The translations under genes and the position numbers were made by a program. Of a stretch of 43,073 bases of DNA, positions 7,870-14,617 are shown piece after piece. Source of the DNA: Candidatus Acetothermia bacterium (GTDB lineage Bacteria > Bipolaricaulota > Bipolaricaulia > RBG-16-55-9 > JANLFV01); contig JANLFV010000008.1 of the NCBI GenBank assembly GCA_024653345.1, forward strand, positions 24,736 to 67,808, given 5' to 3'. The stretch's first letter is position 1. Each line of letters starts with the position of its first letter. A model generated the notes under the pieces. That model saw only the letters and a program-made list of their open reading frames with translations, searched no databases and was not told where the DNA came from.

Positions 7870-8967
7870 ATGGCTAAAGAGAAGGTCAAGAGCGAGGCGA
7901 GAAGCGACGGGAAGCGGGACGAGGTCCTGGAGTCGGTCCTCCAGGGGATCAGGAAGCGGTATGGCGAGGGGGCGATCATGTGGCTGGGCGAGCAGGGGAA
8001 GCTCGAGGTCGAGACGATCCCCACCGGCTCGCTGGCTCTCGACATCGCCCTGGGGATCGGGGGGATCCCGCGGGGGCGGATCATCGAGATCTTCGGCCCC
8101 GAGGCCGGGGGGAAGACGACGCTCGCCCTCCATCTGATCGCCGAGGCCCAGCGGCGGGGCGGGACGGCGGCGTTCATCGACGCGGAGCATGCCCTCGACC
8201 CCGCCTATGCCCAGGCGATCGGGGTGGACATCGAGCATCTCCTGCTCTCGCAGCCCAACTCCGGAGAGCAAGCTCTGGAGATCACGGAGCACCTGGTCCG
8301 GAGCGGGGCGGTCGACATCATCGTCATCGACTCCGTAGCCGCGCTCGTCCCCGAGGCGGAGATCGCCGGGGCGATGGGCGAGCTCCAGGTGGGCCTCCAG
8401 GCCCGGCTGATGTCCCAGGCGATGCGGAAGCTCGCGGCCACCACGGCCCAATCGCGGACGACCGTCGTGTTCATCAACCAGATCAGGTCGATGATCAGCG
8501 CCACTCAGTGGGGTCCCCAGACCACGACCACCGGCGGGCTGGCCCTCAAGTTCTACACCTCCGTTCGGCTCGAGATCAAGCGGATCGGGACGATCGAGGA
8601 TAACGGCCAGAAGGTCGGGAGCGAGACCTTGGTCAAGGTGGTGAAGAACAAGCTCGCCCCGCCGTTTAGGGAGGCCAGGTTCGACATCATCTACGGGAAG
8701 GGGATCGACCGCGGGCGAGAGCTGGTCAGCCTCGCAAGCCAGCTCGGGATCGTGAAGAAGAGCGGGGCCTGGTTCGCCTACGGCAAGGCCCAGCTCGGGC
8801 AGGGCTTGGCCAACAGCGCGGCCTTCCTCGCGCTCGCGGAGAACAAGGAGCTGGCCGCGGAGCTCGAGCGGGCGGTCCGGGAGAAGGCCGGGCTGCTCAG
8901 CGCCGCGGTGGGCAGCCGAGTGAGAGAGCCCGTCGAGGAGGAGCCGGTGGCTCCGGCCGTTGACTAA
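7870..8967 (+). CDS. recA: RecA recombinase
   Basis: The 365-residue product is a complete RecA, the ATP-dependent strand-exchange protein and activator of LexA self-cleavage. Seen: N-terminal helix with GIRKRYGEGAIM, MAW-type segment IPTGSLALDIALG, Walker A GPEAGGKTT (76-84; Ala-Gly where most have Ser-Ser), Walker B DIIVIDSVAAL (149-159), loop L1 with GLQARLMSQAMRKL, and TVVFINQIR before loop L2. L2 is unusual: WGPQTTTTGG (214-223) in place of the near-invariant GNPETTTGG, with Gln for the conserved Glu and one extra Thr. The C-terminal tail is acidic. ATG 7870 follows GGAGGAGGT at ideal spacing. It is in one operon with lexA. Confidence 0.97.
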   Translation: MAKEKVKSEARSDGKRDEVLESVLQGIRKRYGEGAIMWLGEQGKLEVETIPTGSLALDIALGIGGIPRGRIIEIFGPEAGGKTTLALHLIAEAQRRGGTAAFIDAEHALDPAYAQAIGVDIEHLLLSQPNSGEQALEITEHLVRSGAVDIIVIDSVAALVPEAEIAGAMGELQVGLQARLMSQAMRKLAATTAQSRTTVVFINQIRSMISATQWGPQTTTTGGLALKFYTSVRLEIKRIGTIEDNGQKVGSETLVKVVKNKLAPPFREARFDIIYGKGIDRGRELVSLASQLGIVKKSGAWFAYGKAQLGQGLANSAAFLALAENKELAAELERAVREKAGLLSAAVGSRVREPVEEEPVAPAVD

Positions 8968-8975
8968 AGCTTCCG

Positions 8976-9012
8976 GAGAGGGGGCGAGGCGATGGAGTCC
9001 GCGCCCCCTCTC
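8976..9012 (+). terminator. Long-stem hairpin after recA
   Basis: GAGAGGGGGCG (8976-8986) is perfectly complementary to CGCCCCCTCTC (9002-9012), an 11-bp stem with a 15-nt loop starting 9 bp after the recA stop. There is no T-run, so it may be a Rho-type stop, an attenuator limiting read-through into the polymerase genes, or an mRNA-stabilising 3' end. Confidence 0.45.
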
Positions 9013-9102
9013 ACCGCCATGGTCGCATCGGCGGAGCAGGCTGAGAGGGATGGCGAGTAGAGGGGCGGAAGCGCAGCTCGAGAAAGGAGGGGCAGTCAGC
9101 CT

Positions 9103-9162
9103 ATGGCCTTCGCGCTCCATCCCGCCCAGGACACGCCACTCTTGGCACTGCGGGAGGGATGA
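9103..9162 (+). CDS. 19-residue leader peptide overlapping the next start (ATGA)
   Basis: ATG 9103 is preceded by the very strong ribosome binding sequence AAAGGAGGGG (9083-9092), about 10-12 nt away. It encodes MAFALHPAQDTPLLALREG and ends in a TGA that overlaps the ATG of the following gene (9159-9162, ATGA). The downstream start has its own GGGAGGG too close to be efficient, so initiation probably relies on ribosomes finishing this mini-ORF. It may be a translational-coupling leader in the SOS polymerase operon or a small protein. No homology is claimed. Confidence 0.4.
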   Translation: MAFALHPAQDTPLLALREG

Positions 9163-9407
9163 TCGAGGAGTTCTACGAGGAGGTCGAGGTCCAGGCGATC
9201 TTCTCCCGGCGGGGAGTCCGGCCCTATGCCTTCACCTGGCGGGGCCGGCGCTACCGGATCCGGTCCTTCAACCTCTACCACTCCGCTCGGAAGGGGGAGA
9301 CCCTCTTCCACTACTTCTCCGTCTCCACCGACGGGTTCTTCGCCGAGCTCTGCCTCAACAGCAAGAATCTGCGCTGGACCCTGGTGAAGGTCTACTCCCC
9401 GAGCTGA
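9159..9407 (+). CDS. Small conserved protein next to Y-family polymerase (DUF6504-like)
   Basis: The 82-residue product, MIEEFYEEVEVQAIFS..., has an acidic start and then alternating basic/aromatic beta-strand sequence (PYAFTWRGRRYRIRS, TLFHYFSVSTDGFFAEL, LRWTLVKVYS). It resembles the short DUF6504-type proteins that I recall near ImuB/DinB-like polymerases; this match is from memory and uncertain. It sits 21 bp before a complete Y-family polymerase and behind recA, so a role in damage tolerance or in regulating the polymerase is a reasonable guess. ATG 9159 is used because the start overlaps the stop of the 19-codon mini-ORF. Confidence 0.7.
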   Translation: MIEEFYEEVEVQAIFSRRGVRPYAFTWRGRRYRIRSFNLYHSARKGETLFHYFSVSTDGFFAELCLNSKNLRWTLVKVYSPS

Positions 9408-9428
9408 GCCTGGGCCTCCAGCCATGAG

Positions 9429-10688
9429 ATGAGCACCGGACTCCAGGCCGAGGAAGAGCGGGGGAGGGTCATCTTCCTCCTCGACATGGATTCCTACTTC
9501 GCCTCGGTCGAGCAGCAGGCTAACCCCTTCCTGCGGGGGAGGCCGATCATCGTCTCCGGGCGAGCGGACATCCAGACGGTGGTGGCCGCGGCCTCGCGTG
9601 AGGCCAAGAGATGGGGCATCCGCTCGGGGATGTCCACCTTCGAGGCCCGCCGGCTCTGCCCTCGCGTGGAGTTCCTCCCCGGCGATCCGGCCAAGTATCT
9701 CTCCATCACCACCAGGTTCCTGGAGATCCTCCGCCGCTACACCGACCTAGTGGAGGTCTTCTCGATCGACGAGGCCTTCATGGATGTCACCTCAATCCAC
9801 CGGCGGTATGGGGGGCCGATCGCCCTGGCCGAGCGGATCAAGGGGGAGATCCGCCGAGCCTGCGGGCCATGCATCACCTGCTCGATCGGGATTGCGAGGA
9901 ACAAGCTCCTGGCCAAGCTGGCCGCGGAGATGCACAAGCCTGACGGGCTCACCTGGATCAAGGATGAGCAGATCCCCGAGGTCCTAGAGAAGGTCTCCTT
10001 GACCGATGTCTGCGGGATCGGGGAGCGGATCGCGAGAAGGCTCAACTCCATGGGGATCTACCGGCTCTCCGAGCTGGGGGGGTGCGACGAGGAGTGGCTG
10101 GTGAAGGAGTTCGGAGCCTATGGCAAGGCCCTCAAGCTGATCGGCCAGGGGCGGGACCCCTCGCCCGGCGTGATCCCTTATTATCACCAGGAGGAGGAGA
10201 AGTCGGTGGGGCACTCCCTGACGCTCCCTTACGAGTGGCGGACCTTCGAGCGAGCCAAGATCGTCCTCTACAGGCTCTGCGAGCAGGTGGCCCGCCGCTT
10301 GAGAAAGGGTGGCCACGCCGGGAGGACCGTCTCCCTCTGGCTGGTGAGCCAAGACTATGAGGGGGTCCACAAGCAATACACCCTGGATGTCCCGACGGAC
10401 GACGGCGAGCTGATCTTCAAGACCTGCCTTAAGATCAGCGAGATGGTCGAGATCCCTAAGACCGTCCGGGCAGTGGGAGTGAGCGTCTCGAACTTGGAGC
10501 GGGCCGAGGCCCTCCCCCAGCCGCTCTTCGCCCAGGGCCAGCGGAAGGAGCGCCTGCTTCGGGTCGTCGATGAGATCAACGACGAGTATGGCGAGATGAC
10601 CCTCTTCCAGGCGGTCCTCCTGGCCACCAAGCGGATGGAGCCCCATGTGGGGAAGTTCGGCCGGACGAGGGAGCTTGCCCTAGGGTAA
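9429..10688 (+). CDS. Y-family DNA polymerase (DinB/Pol IV-like), second copy
   Basis: The 419-residue product is a complete translesion polymerase. Catalytic motifs are LLDMDSYFASVE (Asp19 and Asp21, steric-gate region Phe24) and FSIDEAFMDV with Asp114/Glu115; the helix-hairpin-helix VCGIGERIARRLNSMGI and the little-finger domain with HSLTLPYEWRTFERAK follow. All catalytic residues are present, unlike ImuB. It differs clearly from the partial dinB at 1-190, so the genome carries at least two. A stretch QPLFA near residue 365 could be a clamp-binding peptide but is not convincing. ATG 9429 has only a weak ribosome binding site, suggesting coupling to the upstream small gene. Its position downstream of lexA-recA suggests SOS induction. 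Confidence 0.93.
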   Translation: MSTGLQAEEERGRVIFLLDMDSYFASVEQQANPFLRGRPIIVSGRADIQTVVAAASREAKRWGIRSGMSTFEARRLCPRVEFLPGDPAKYLSITTRFLEILRRYTDLVEVFSIDEAFMDVTSIHRRYGGPIALAERIKGEIRRACGPCITCSIGIARNKLLAKLAAEMHKPDGLTWIKDEQIPEVLEKVSLTDVCGIGERIARRLNSMGIYRLSELGGCDEEWLVKEFGAYGKALKLIGQGRDPSPGVIPYYHQEEEKSVGHSLTLPYEWRTFERAKIVLYRLCEQVARRLRKGGHAGRTVSLWLVSQDYEGVHKQYTLDVPTDDGELIFKTCLKISEMVEIPKTVRAVGVSVSNLERAEALPQPLFAQGQRKERLLRVVDEINDEYGEMTLFQAVLLATKRMEPHVGKFGRTRELALG

Positions 10689-10709
10689 TATGAAGAAAGG
10701 AGCGCGCCC

Positions 10710-11540
10710 GTGATCAAGATCGGCACCTCGGGATACTCTTACGACGACTGGAAGGGGCCAGTCTACCCGGACAAGGCGAATAAGAGTGAGTTCCTCAGCC
10801 TCTACGCGCGCCTCTTCTCGACCGTAGAGATCAACTCCACCTACTACCGCATCCCCTCGCCGTTCATGTTCCAGCGGCTCCTGGAGAAGGTCCCTCCAGA
10901 GTTCGACTTCGTGGTCAAGCTCTCCAAGGAGTTCACCCACGAGCGGGAGGGCTTCCCCCAGGCCGTCCGGCCGTTCAATGAGGGGATCAAGCCCTTGGTC
11001 CAGGCGGGGAAGCTCGGCTGCCTCCTCGCCCAATTCCCCTACTCTTTCCACCTCACGGACGAGAACCTCGAGCACCTCGAACAGGTGCGAGAGGCGATCG
11101 ACCCGGCCATCCCGATCAACATCGAGTTCCGCTGCGACGACTGGATCAAGGAGGAGGTCTTCGCCTTCCTCAAGGAGAGGGGGCTGGGGTTCGTCTGCGT
11201 CGACATGCCCCGCCTCGAGCGACTGATCCCACCGATCGTGAGGGCCACGACCGCGATCGGCTACATCCGGTTCCACGGGCGGCTGAAGCCGACCTGGTGG
11301 GAGCACAAGGAGCCGGCGATGCGCTACGACTACCTCTACAGCGAGGAAGAGCTCAAGGAATGGGTCCCCAAGATCAGGGAGCTCGAGAGCCAGACGAGCG
11401 TGACCTACCTCTTCATGAACAACCACCCCGGGGGGAAGTCGGTGAAGAACGCCCGCCAGCTCAGCCTGCTCCTGGGCCTGCCCGTGCCGCCTCACCCGCT
11501 GGGAAAGGAAGAGGAGAGGGAGCAGACCCTCTTCGATTGA
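10710..11540 (+). CDS. DUF72 (YecE-like) TIM-barrel protein
   Basis: The 276-residue product is a typical DUF72 protein: IKIGTSGYSYDDWKG at the start, FSTVEINSTYYRIPS, FDFVVKLSKEFTHER, LLAQFPYSFH, IPINIEFRCDDW and YIRFHGR, then YLFMNNHPGGKSVKNARQL near the end. The family has a UV-endonuclease-like TIM-barrel fold; its biochemical role is not established. The last residues, EQTLFD, resemble the QLxLF sliding-clamp-binding peptide, which fits the DNA-repair neighbourhood. The start is GTG 10710 with AAAGGAG 7 nt upstream. It follows the polymerase by 21 bp and probably ends this operon. Confidence 0.93.
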   Translation: MIKIGTSGYSYDDWKGPVYPDKANKSEFLSLYARLFSTVEINSTYYRIPSPFMFQRLLEKVPPEFDFVVKLSKEFTHEREGFPQAVRPFNEGIKPLVQAGKLGCLLAQFPYSFHLTDENLEHLEQVREAIDPAIPINIEFRCDDWIKEEVFAFLKERGLGFVCVDMPRLERLIPPIVRATTAIGYIRFHGRLKPTWWEHKEPAMRYDYLYSEEELKEWVPKIRELESQTSVTYLFMNNHPGGKSVKNARQLSLLLGLPVPPHPLGKEEEREQTLFD

Positions 11541-11581
11541 CCCTCCTCGGCCGGCTTGGGGTGAGCAACGAGGCTGAGGGA

Positions 11582-11611
11582 TTGGCTCCCGAGGCCCACA
11601 ACCGTTAGAAT
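11582..11611 (+). promoter_or_regulatory. tdh promoter
   Basis: TTGGCT (11582-11587), an 18-bp spacer and TAGAAT (11606-11611) precede the TTG start at 11666 by about 50 bp. The -10 form TAGAAT recurs in this window. Confidence 0.6.
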
Positions 11612-11665
11612 CTTGCCCGCGACGGAGCCGGGAAGCTCGTCCGACCGGAGTGAGAGGAGATCGCT

Positions 11666-12664
11666 TTGCCTGAGAAGATGGGCAGGATCATAGTGACCGG
11701 GGCCTGCGGTCAGATCGGGACGGAGCTGGTCCCCGAGCTCCGGCGGAGATACGGCCAGGAGAATGTGCTCGCCACGGACATCAGGGGGCCGACTGAGCCC
11801 CTGGCCGGCTCCGGCCCATTCGCCCTCGTCGATGTCACCGACCGGGCCGGGCTCGCCCGGCTGATCGAGCGGCACAAGATCGACACGGTCTACCACCTCG
11901 CGGCCATCCTCTCCGCGCGGGGCGAGCGGGAGCCCGAGCGGGCCTGGGAGGTGAATGTCGAGGGGCTGCGCAAGATCTTAGAGCTCGCGCGGGAGCACGG
12001 CTTGAGGCTCTTCTGGCCCAGCTCGATCGCGATCTTCGGCCCCGCGACCCCCAAGGAGAATGTCCCCCAGGAGACGGTCCTCTGCCCGACCACGATCTAC
12101 GGGATCACCAAGGTGGCCGGGGAGCTGCTCTGCGACTACTACTTCCATCGGTTCGGGTTCGATGTCCGCGGGCTCCGCTATCCCGGGATCATATCGAGCG
12201 AGGCCCCCCCGGGCGGGGGGACGACCGACTACGCGGTCGAGATCTTCCACGCGGCCGTGAGAGAGGGGCGGTATACCTGCTTCTTGAGAGAGGACACAGT
12301 CCTGCCGATGATGTTCATGCCCGATGCCATCCGCGCGGCGATCGAGCTGATGGAGGCCCCGCTCGCCCGGCTCAAGCACCACGCGAACTTCAATGTCGCG
12401 GCCATGAGCTTCTCCCCGGCGGAGCTGGCAGCGGAGATCAGGCGGCATATCCCCGAGTTCGTCTGCGACTTTGAGCCCGACGCCCGCCAGGCGATCGCCG
12501 ACTCCTGGCCGAGGACGATCGACGACACCGCCGCGCGGGAGGAGTGGGGCTGGCGCCCGAGATACGACCTCAAGTCAATGGTCGCGGCGATGCTCACCAG
12601 GTTGAGCGAGCGGTATGCGCGGAGCTCGGCCGCCCAGGAGCACCAGCAGCCCCGGGGATCCTAG
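11666..12664 (+). CDS. tdh: L-threonine 3-dehydrogenase, short-chain (epimerase-like) type
   Basis: The 332-residue product is an extended SDR. It matches the UDP-galactose-4-epimerase-like threonine dehydrogenases (mouse TDH, Trypanosoma and Flavobacterium enzymes) rather than the zinc MDR type. NAD-binding GACGQIGTELVPELR leads, then a second-strand Asp (ATDIRGP), YHLAAILSARGE, PSSIAIFGP, catalytic YGITK with the Tyr-Lys pair, and the diagnostic LRYPGIISSEAPPGGGTTDYAV followed by LPMMFMPDAIRA and RQAIADSWP. It oxidises threonine to 2-amino-3-oxobutanoate, the substrate of Kbl at 5900-7078. TTG 11666 was chosen because AGGAG lies 6 nt upstream; the ATG at 11678 is too far. Its stop shares CTAG with the convergent lipoprotein gene. 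Confidence 0.9.
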   Translation: MPEKMGRIIVTGACGQIGTELVPELRRRYGQENVLATDIRGPTEPLAGSGPFALVDVTDRAGLARLIERHKIDTVYHLAAILSARGEREPERAWEVNVEGLRKILELAREHGLRLFWPSSIAIFGPATPKENVPQETVLCPTTIYGITKVAGELLCDYYFHRFGFDVRGLRYPGIISSEAPPGGGTTDYAVEIFHAAVREGRYTCFLREDTVLPMMFMPDAIRAAIELMEAPLARLKHHANFNVAAMSFSPAELAAEIRRHIPEFVCDFEPDARQAIADSWPRTIDDTAAREEWGWRPRYDLKSMVAAMLTRLSERYARSSAAQEHQQPRGS

Positions 12665-13839
12665 CAGTAGCGCACGGAGACGAGGATCGAGTCCCTGGCC
12701 GTATGGCCGTCGCGATCCACAACGGTGAGCGTGACGGTGTAGTCGCCCGGCCGGCGGTATTCATGGTTCACGGTCAGCCCCGTCCCGGTGCGGCCATCGC
12801 CGAAGTTCCACAGGTATTGGACGATCAGGCCGGTCGAGCCGCGAGCGGAGAACTGCGGGTCTCCCAGGCAGACGGTCCTGTTCCCCCCGGCGATACGGGC
12901 CTCCAAGACAGCGCTATCCCCTCCGCCGTCACTCGGCCGCCCGTCGCCGATGAGCTGTTGGATCCTGAGCGCGAACCGCTCCACCAGCCGCTCGAGTTCC
13001 TGGAGCTTCTCGTCGAGGACCGTTCTAGACCGCGTGCCCCGGCAGGGATAGGCGGCGATGGTTTCTCTCAGGAGCGCCAGTCTCTGCCGGAGCGAGCTAA
13101 GGTCGAGCGACGCCGCTCGTGCGCCGCTCTCCAGCTCTCTCTGCACCTTGCGGAAGGAGTCCTTCACCTCGTCGAGGAGCCTGAGCAGCGGCGGGGCGTT
13201 GAGGGCGTTCAGGACCATGCTCACCTGGTAGATGAGCGCGTTGAACTGCTCGAGAAAAGCGACCATCTCCCCTTGAGGAACAGCTTGAGCGCTGCTCACG
13301 CCGGAGGTCGCGTTCGCCGTGGTGCCATCCGGCGCTGAGCTGGGGAGGACTTCCTCTTCTGCCTCATCGCCGTCAACTGAGGCCGAGGGCCCAAGGCCGG
13401 CCTGGACTGCGAGGCCGAAGGCCTCAGCTAACCGCTGGAGCTCGCGCGCTTGGGCCAGGGCCGCGTTCAGCCTAGGGTTTCGAGCTGCCTGGGCCTCGAT
13501 GGCCTCGGTCAGCGCCGCGACCCTCTGCCTGAGACCCACGAGATCCACCGGGCGGGCCGGAGAAGCTCTGGCGATGTCCCGGTCGAGCTGCCGGAAGGAG
13601 GCCTCGACCTCCTGGAGCAACAAAGCGAGGCCCGGCTCATCGAGCGGGTCGAGGAGAGCGTGCAGCTCTGCAATTCCGGCGGAGAACCTGTTCAGGAAGG
13701 TCATGGCCTCCTGGTCCGGTATCGTCACCAGGAAGACCCTTCCCTCGGGCCCCTTGGCCCAGAAGTTGCAGCCGGAGAGCAGCAAGGCCGCAAGGCTCAG
13801 GGCCAGAAGCGGAATAGCGACAAATCTGGCGGTGGTCAT
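12661..13839 (-). CDS. PKD-domain lipoprotein with an internally duplicated helical domain
   Basis: From ATG 13839 the product is 392 residues: lipoprotein signal with Cys24 (lipobox LSGC), two copies of an approximately 115-residue helical unit and a C-terminal PKD domain (about 315-392, with YLWNFGDGRTGTG and GDYTVTLTVVDRDG). The repeats align through EAMTFLNRFSAGI versus GEMVAFLEQFNALI, LLQEVEASFRQLDRDI versus LLDEVKDSFRKVQREL and LVGLRQRVAALTEAI versus LSSLRQRLALLRETI. A Ser/Asp/Glu-rich linker joins them. The duplicated unit is not one I recognise. The start is uncertain: an in-frame ATG 39 bp upstream (13878) is also possible, and neither has a good Shine-Dalgarno. An outer-membrane surface role is inferred. 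Confidence 0.75.
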   Translation of the reverse strand: MTTARFVAIPLLALSLAALLLSGCNFWAKGPEGRVFLVTIPDQEAMTFLNRFSAGIAELHALLDPLDEPGLALLLQEVEASFRQLDRDIARASPARPVDLVGLRQRVAALTEAIEAQAARNPRLNAALAQARELQRLAEAFGLAVQAGLGPSASVDGDEAEEEVLPSSAPDGTTANATSGVSSAQAVPQGEMVAFLEQFNALIYQVSMVLNALNAPPLLRLLDEVKDSFRKVQRELESGARAASLDLSSLRQRLALLRETIAAYPCRGTRSRTVLDEKLQELERLVERFALRIQQLIGDGRPSDGGGDSAVLEARIAGGNRTVCLGDPQFSARGSTGLIVQYLWNFGDGRTGTGLTVNHEYRRPGDYTVTLTVVDRDGHTARDSILVSVRYC

Positions 13840-14143
13840 GCATCGGATTGGCGAAATCCCAAGCCTCCCTCTGACCATGGCCTCTCTAGCATCCGGCCAG
13901 GCCCTCAGCGGCGGAAGCCCTGCAATTCCCTCACGAGCGGAAATGGCAGCGGGGGGCGGCGGACTTGTGAGACCTAGTGTGAGGCAGGCTTTCCTGAGGG
14001 AAGCACTTGCACGGGACTTTGCGGAAGGCTCACGGGCCCCAGGGGAGGATGATCCCCTGGCGATGTGCCCGGTGTTCCTTGTCCCGCTCACCGCTCTCAT
14101 CTAGAATTAGGCCAATCTACAACCGATAGGAAGGGGTATGGAG
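13840..14143. other. Divergent intergenic region with 8-bp inverted repeat
   Basis: No gene is convincing here, although the lipoprotein frame stays open to 14100. The clearest structure is CCAGGGGA-N6-TCCCCTGG (14039-14060), 18 bp upstream of the rplI -35 element; it could be an operator or a transcription barrier between the divergent units. No good promoter for the lipoprotein was found. Confidence 0.4.
14079..14107 (+). promoter_or_regulatory. rplI promoter
   Basis: TTGTCC (14079-14084), 17 bp, TAGAAT (14102-14107); transcription would start near 14114, giving a leader of about 30 nt with GGAAGGGG as ribosome binding site. Confidence 0.65.
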
Positions 14144-14617
14144 ATGAAGGTCCTCTTGATCCAAAGGGTGGAGAAGCTCGGCGATGTCGGCGATGTGGTC
14201 AGCGTGGCCGACGGCTACGCGCGGAACTTCCTCTTCCCCCGCGGGCTGGCCGTGGAGCCGACGGAGCACAACCTCAGGCAGTATGAGAAGTTCAAGCGGG
14301 CGCGCGAGGAGGAGCGCCGGAGCAGGGAAGAGAAGGCGAAGGAGTTGAAGCAGCGGCTCGAGGGGCTGGTGCTGAAGTTCGTCCGCGAGGCCCATGGCGA
14401 GCAGCTCTACGGCTCGGTCCGCCGAGAGGAGATCGCCGAGCGGATCAAGGAGGAGCTCGGCGCGGAGATCGAGAAGGGCCGGATCGCCCTGGCCCAGCCG
14501 CTGGACAAGGTCGGCGTCTATCCGGTCAAGATTGAGCTATACGGCGATATCTCCGTGGAGATCCAGGTAGAGGTCGCGGCCGAAGAGGCCTCAGCCGGCG
14601 CGGATGAGCAAGGATAG
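14144..14617 (+). CDS. rplI: 50S ribosomal protein L9
   Basis: The 157-residue product is L9, an elongated two-domain protein at the base of the L1 stalk. The N-terminal domain shows the signature GDVVSVADGYARNFLFPRGLA, followed by a long charged connecting helix (KRAREEERRSREEKAKELKQ) and a C-terminal rRNA-binding domain (GEQLYGSVRREEIAERI). I prefer ATG 14144 over ATG 14138: L9 proteins begin MKVxLL, and GGAAGGGG is then 7 nt away instead of 1. In many bacteria it follows rpsF-ssb-rpsR; here it heads an operon with an exported glycosidase and murJ, overlapping the next gene by 14 bp. Confidence 0.94.
   Translation: MKVLLIQRVEKLGDVGDVVSVADGYARNFLFPRGLAVEPTEHNLRQYEKFKRAREEERRSREEKAKELKQRLEGLVLKFVREAHGEQLYGSVRREEIAERIKEELGAEIEKGRIALAQPLDKVGVYPVKIELYGDISVEIQVEVAAEEASAGADEQG

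Noticed and set aside
7852-9120. 422-residue minus-strand frame opposite recA
   Set aside because: Shadow of recA; composition is Arg/Pro/Asp/His-rich with no domain.
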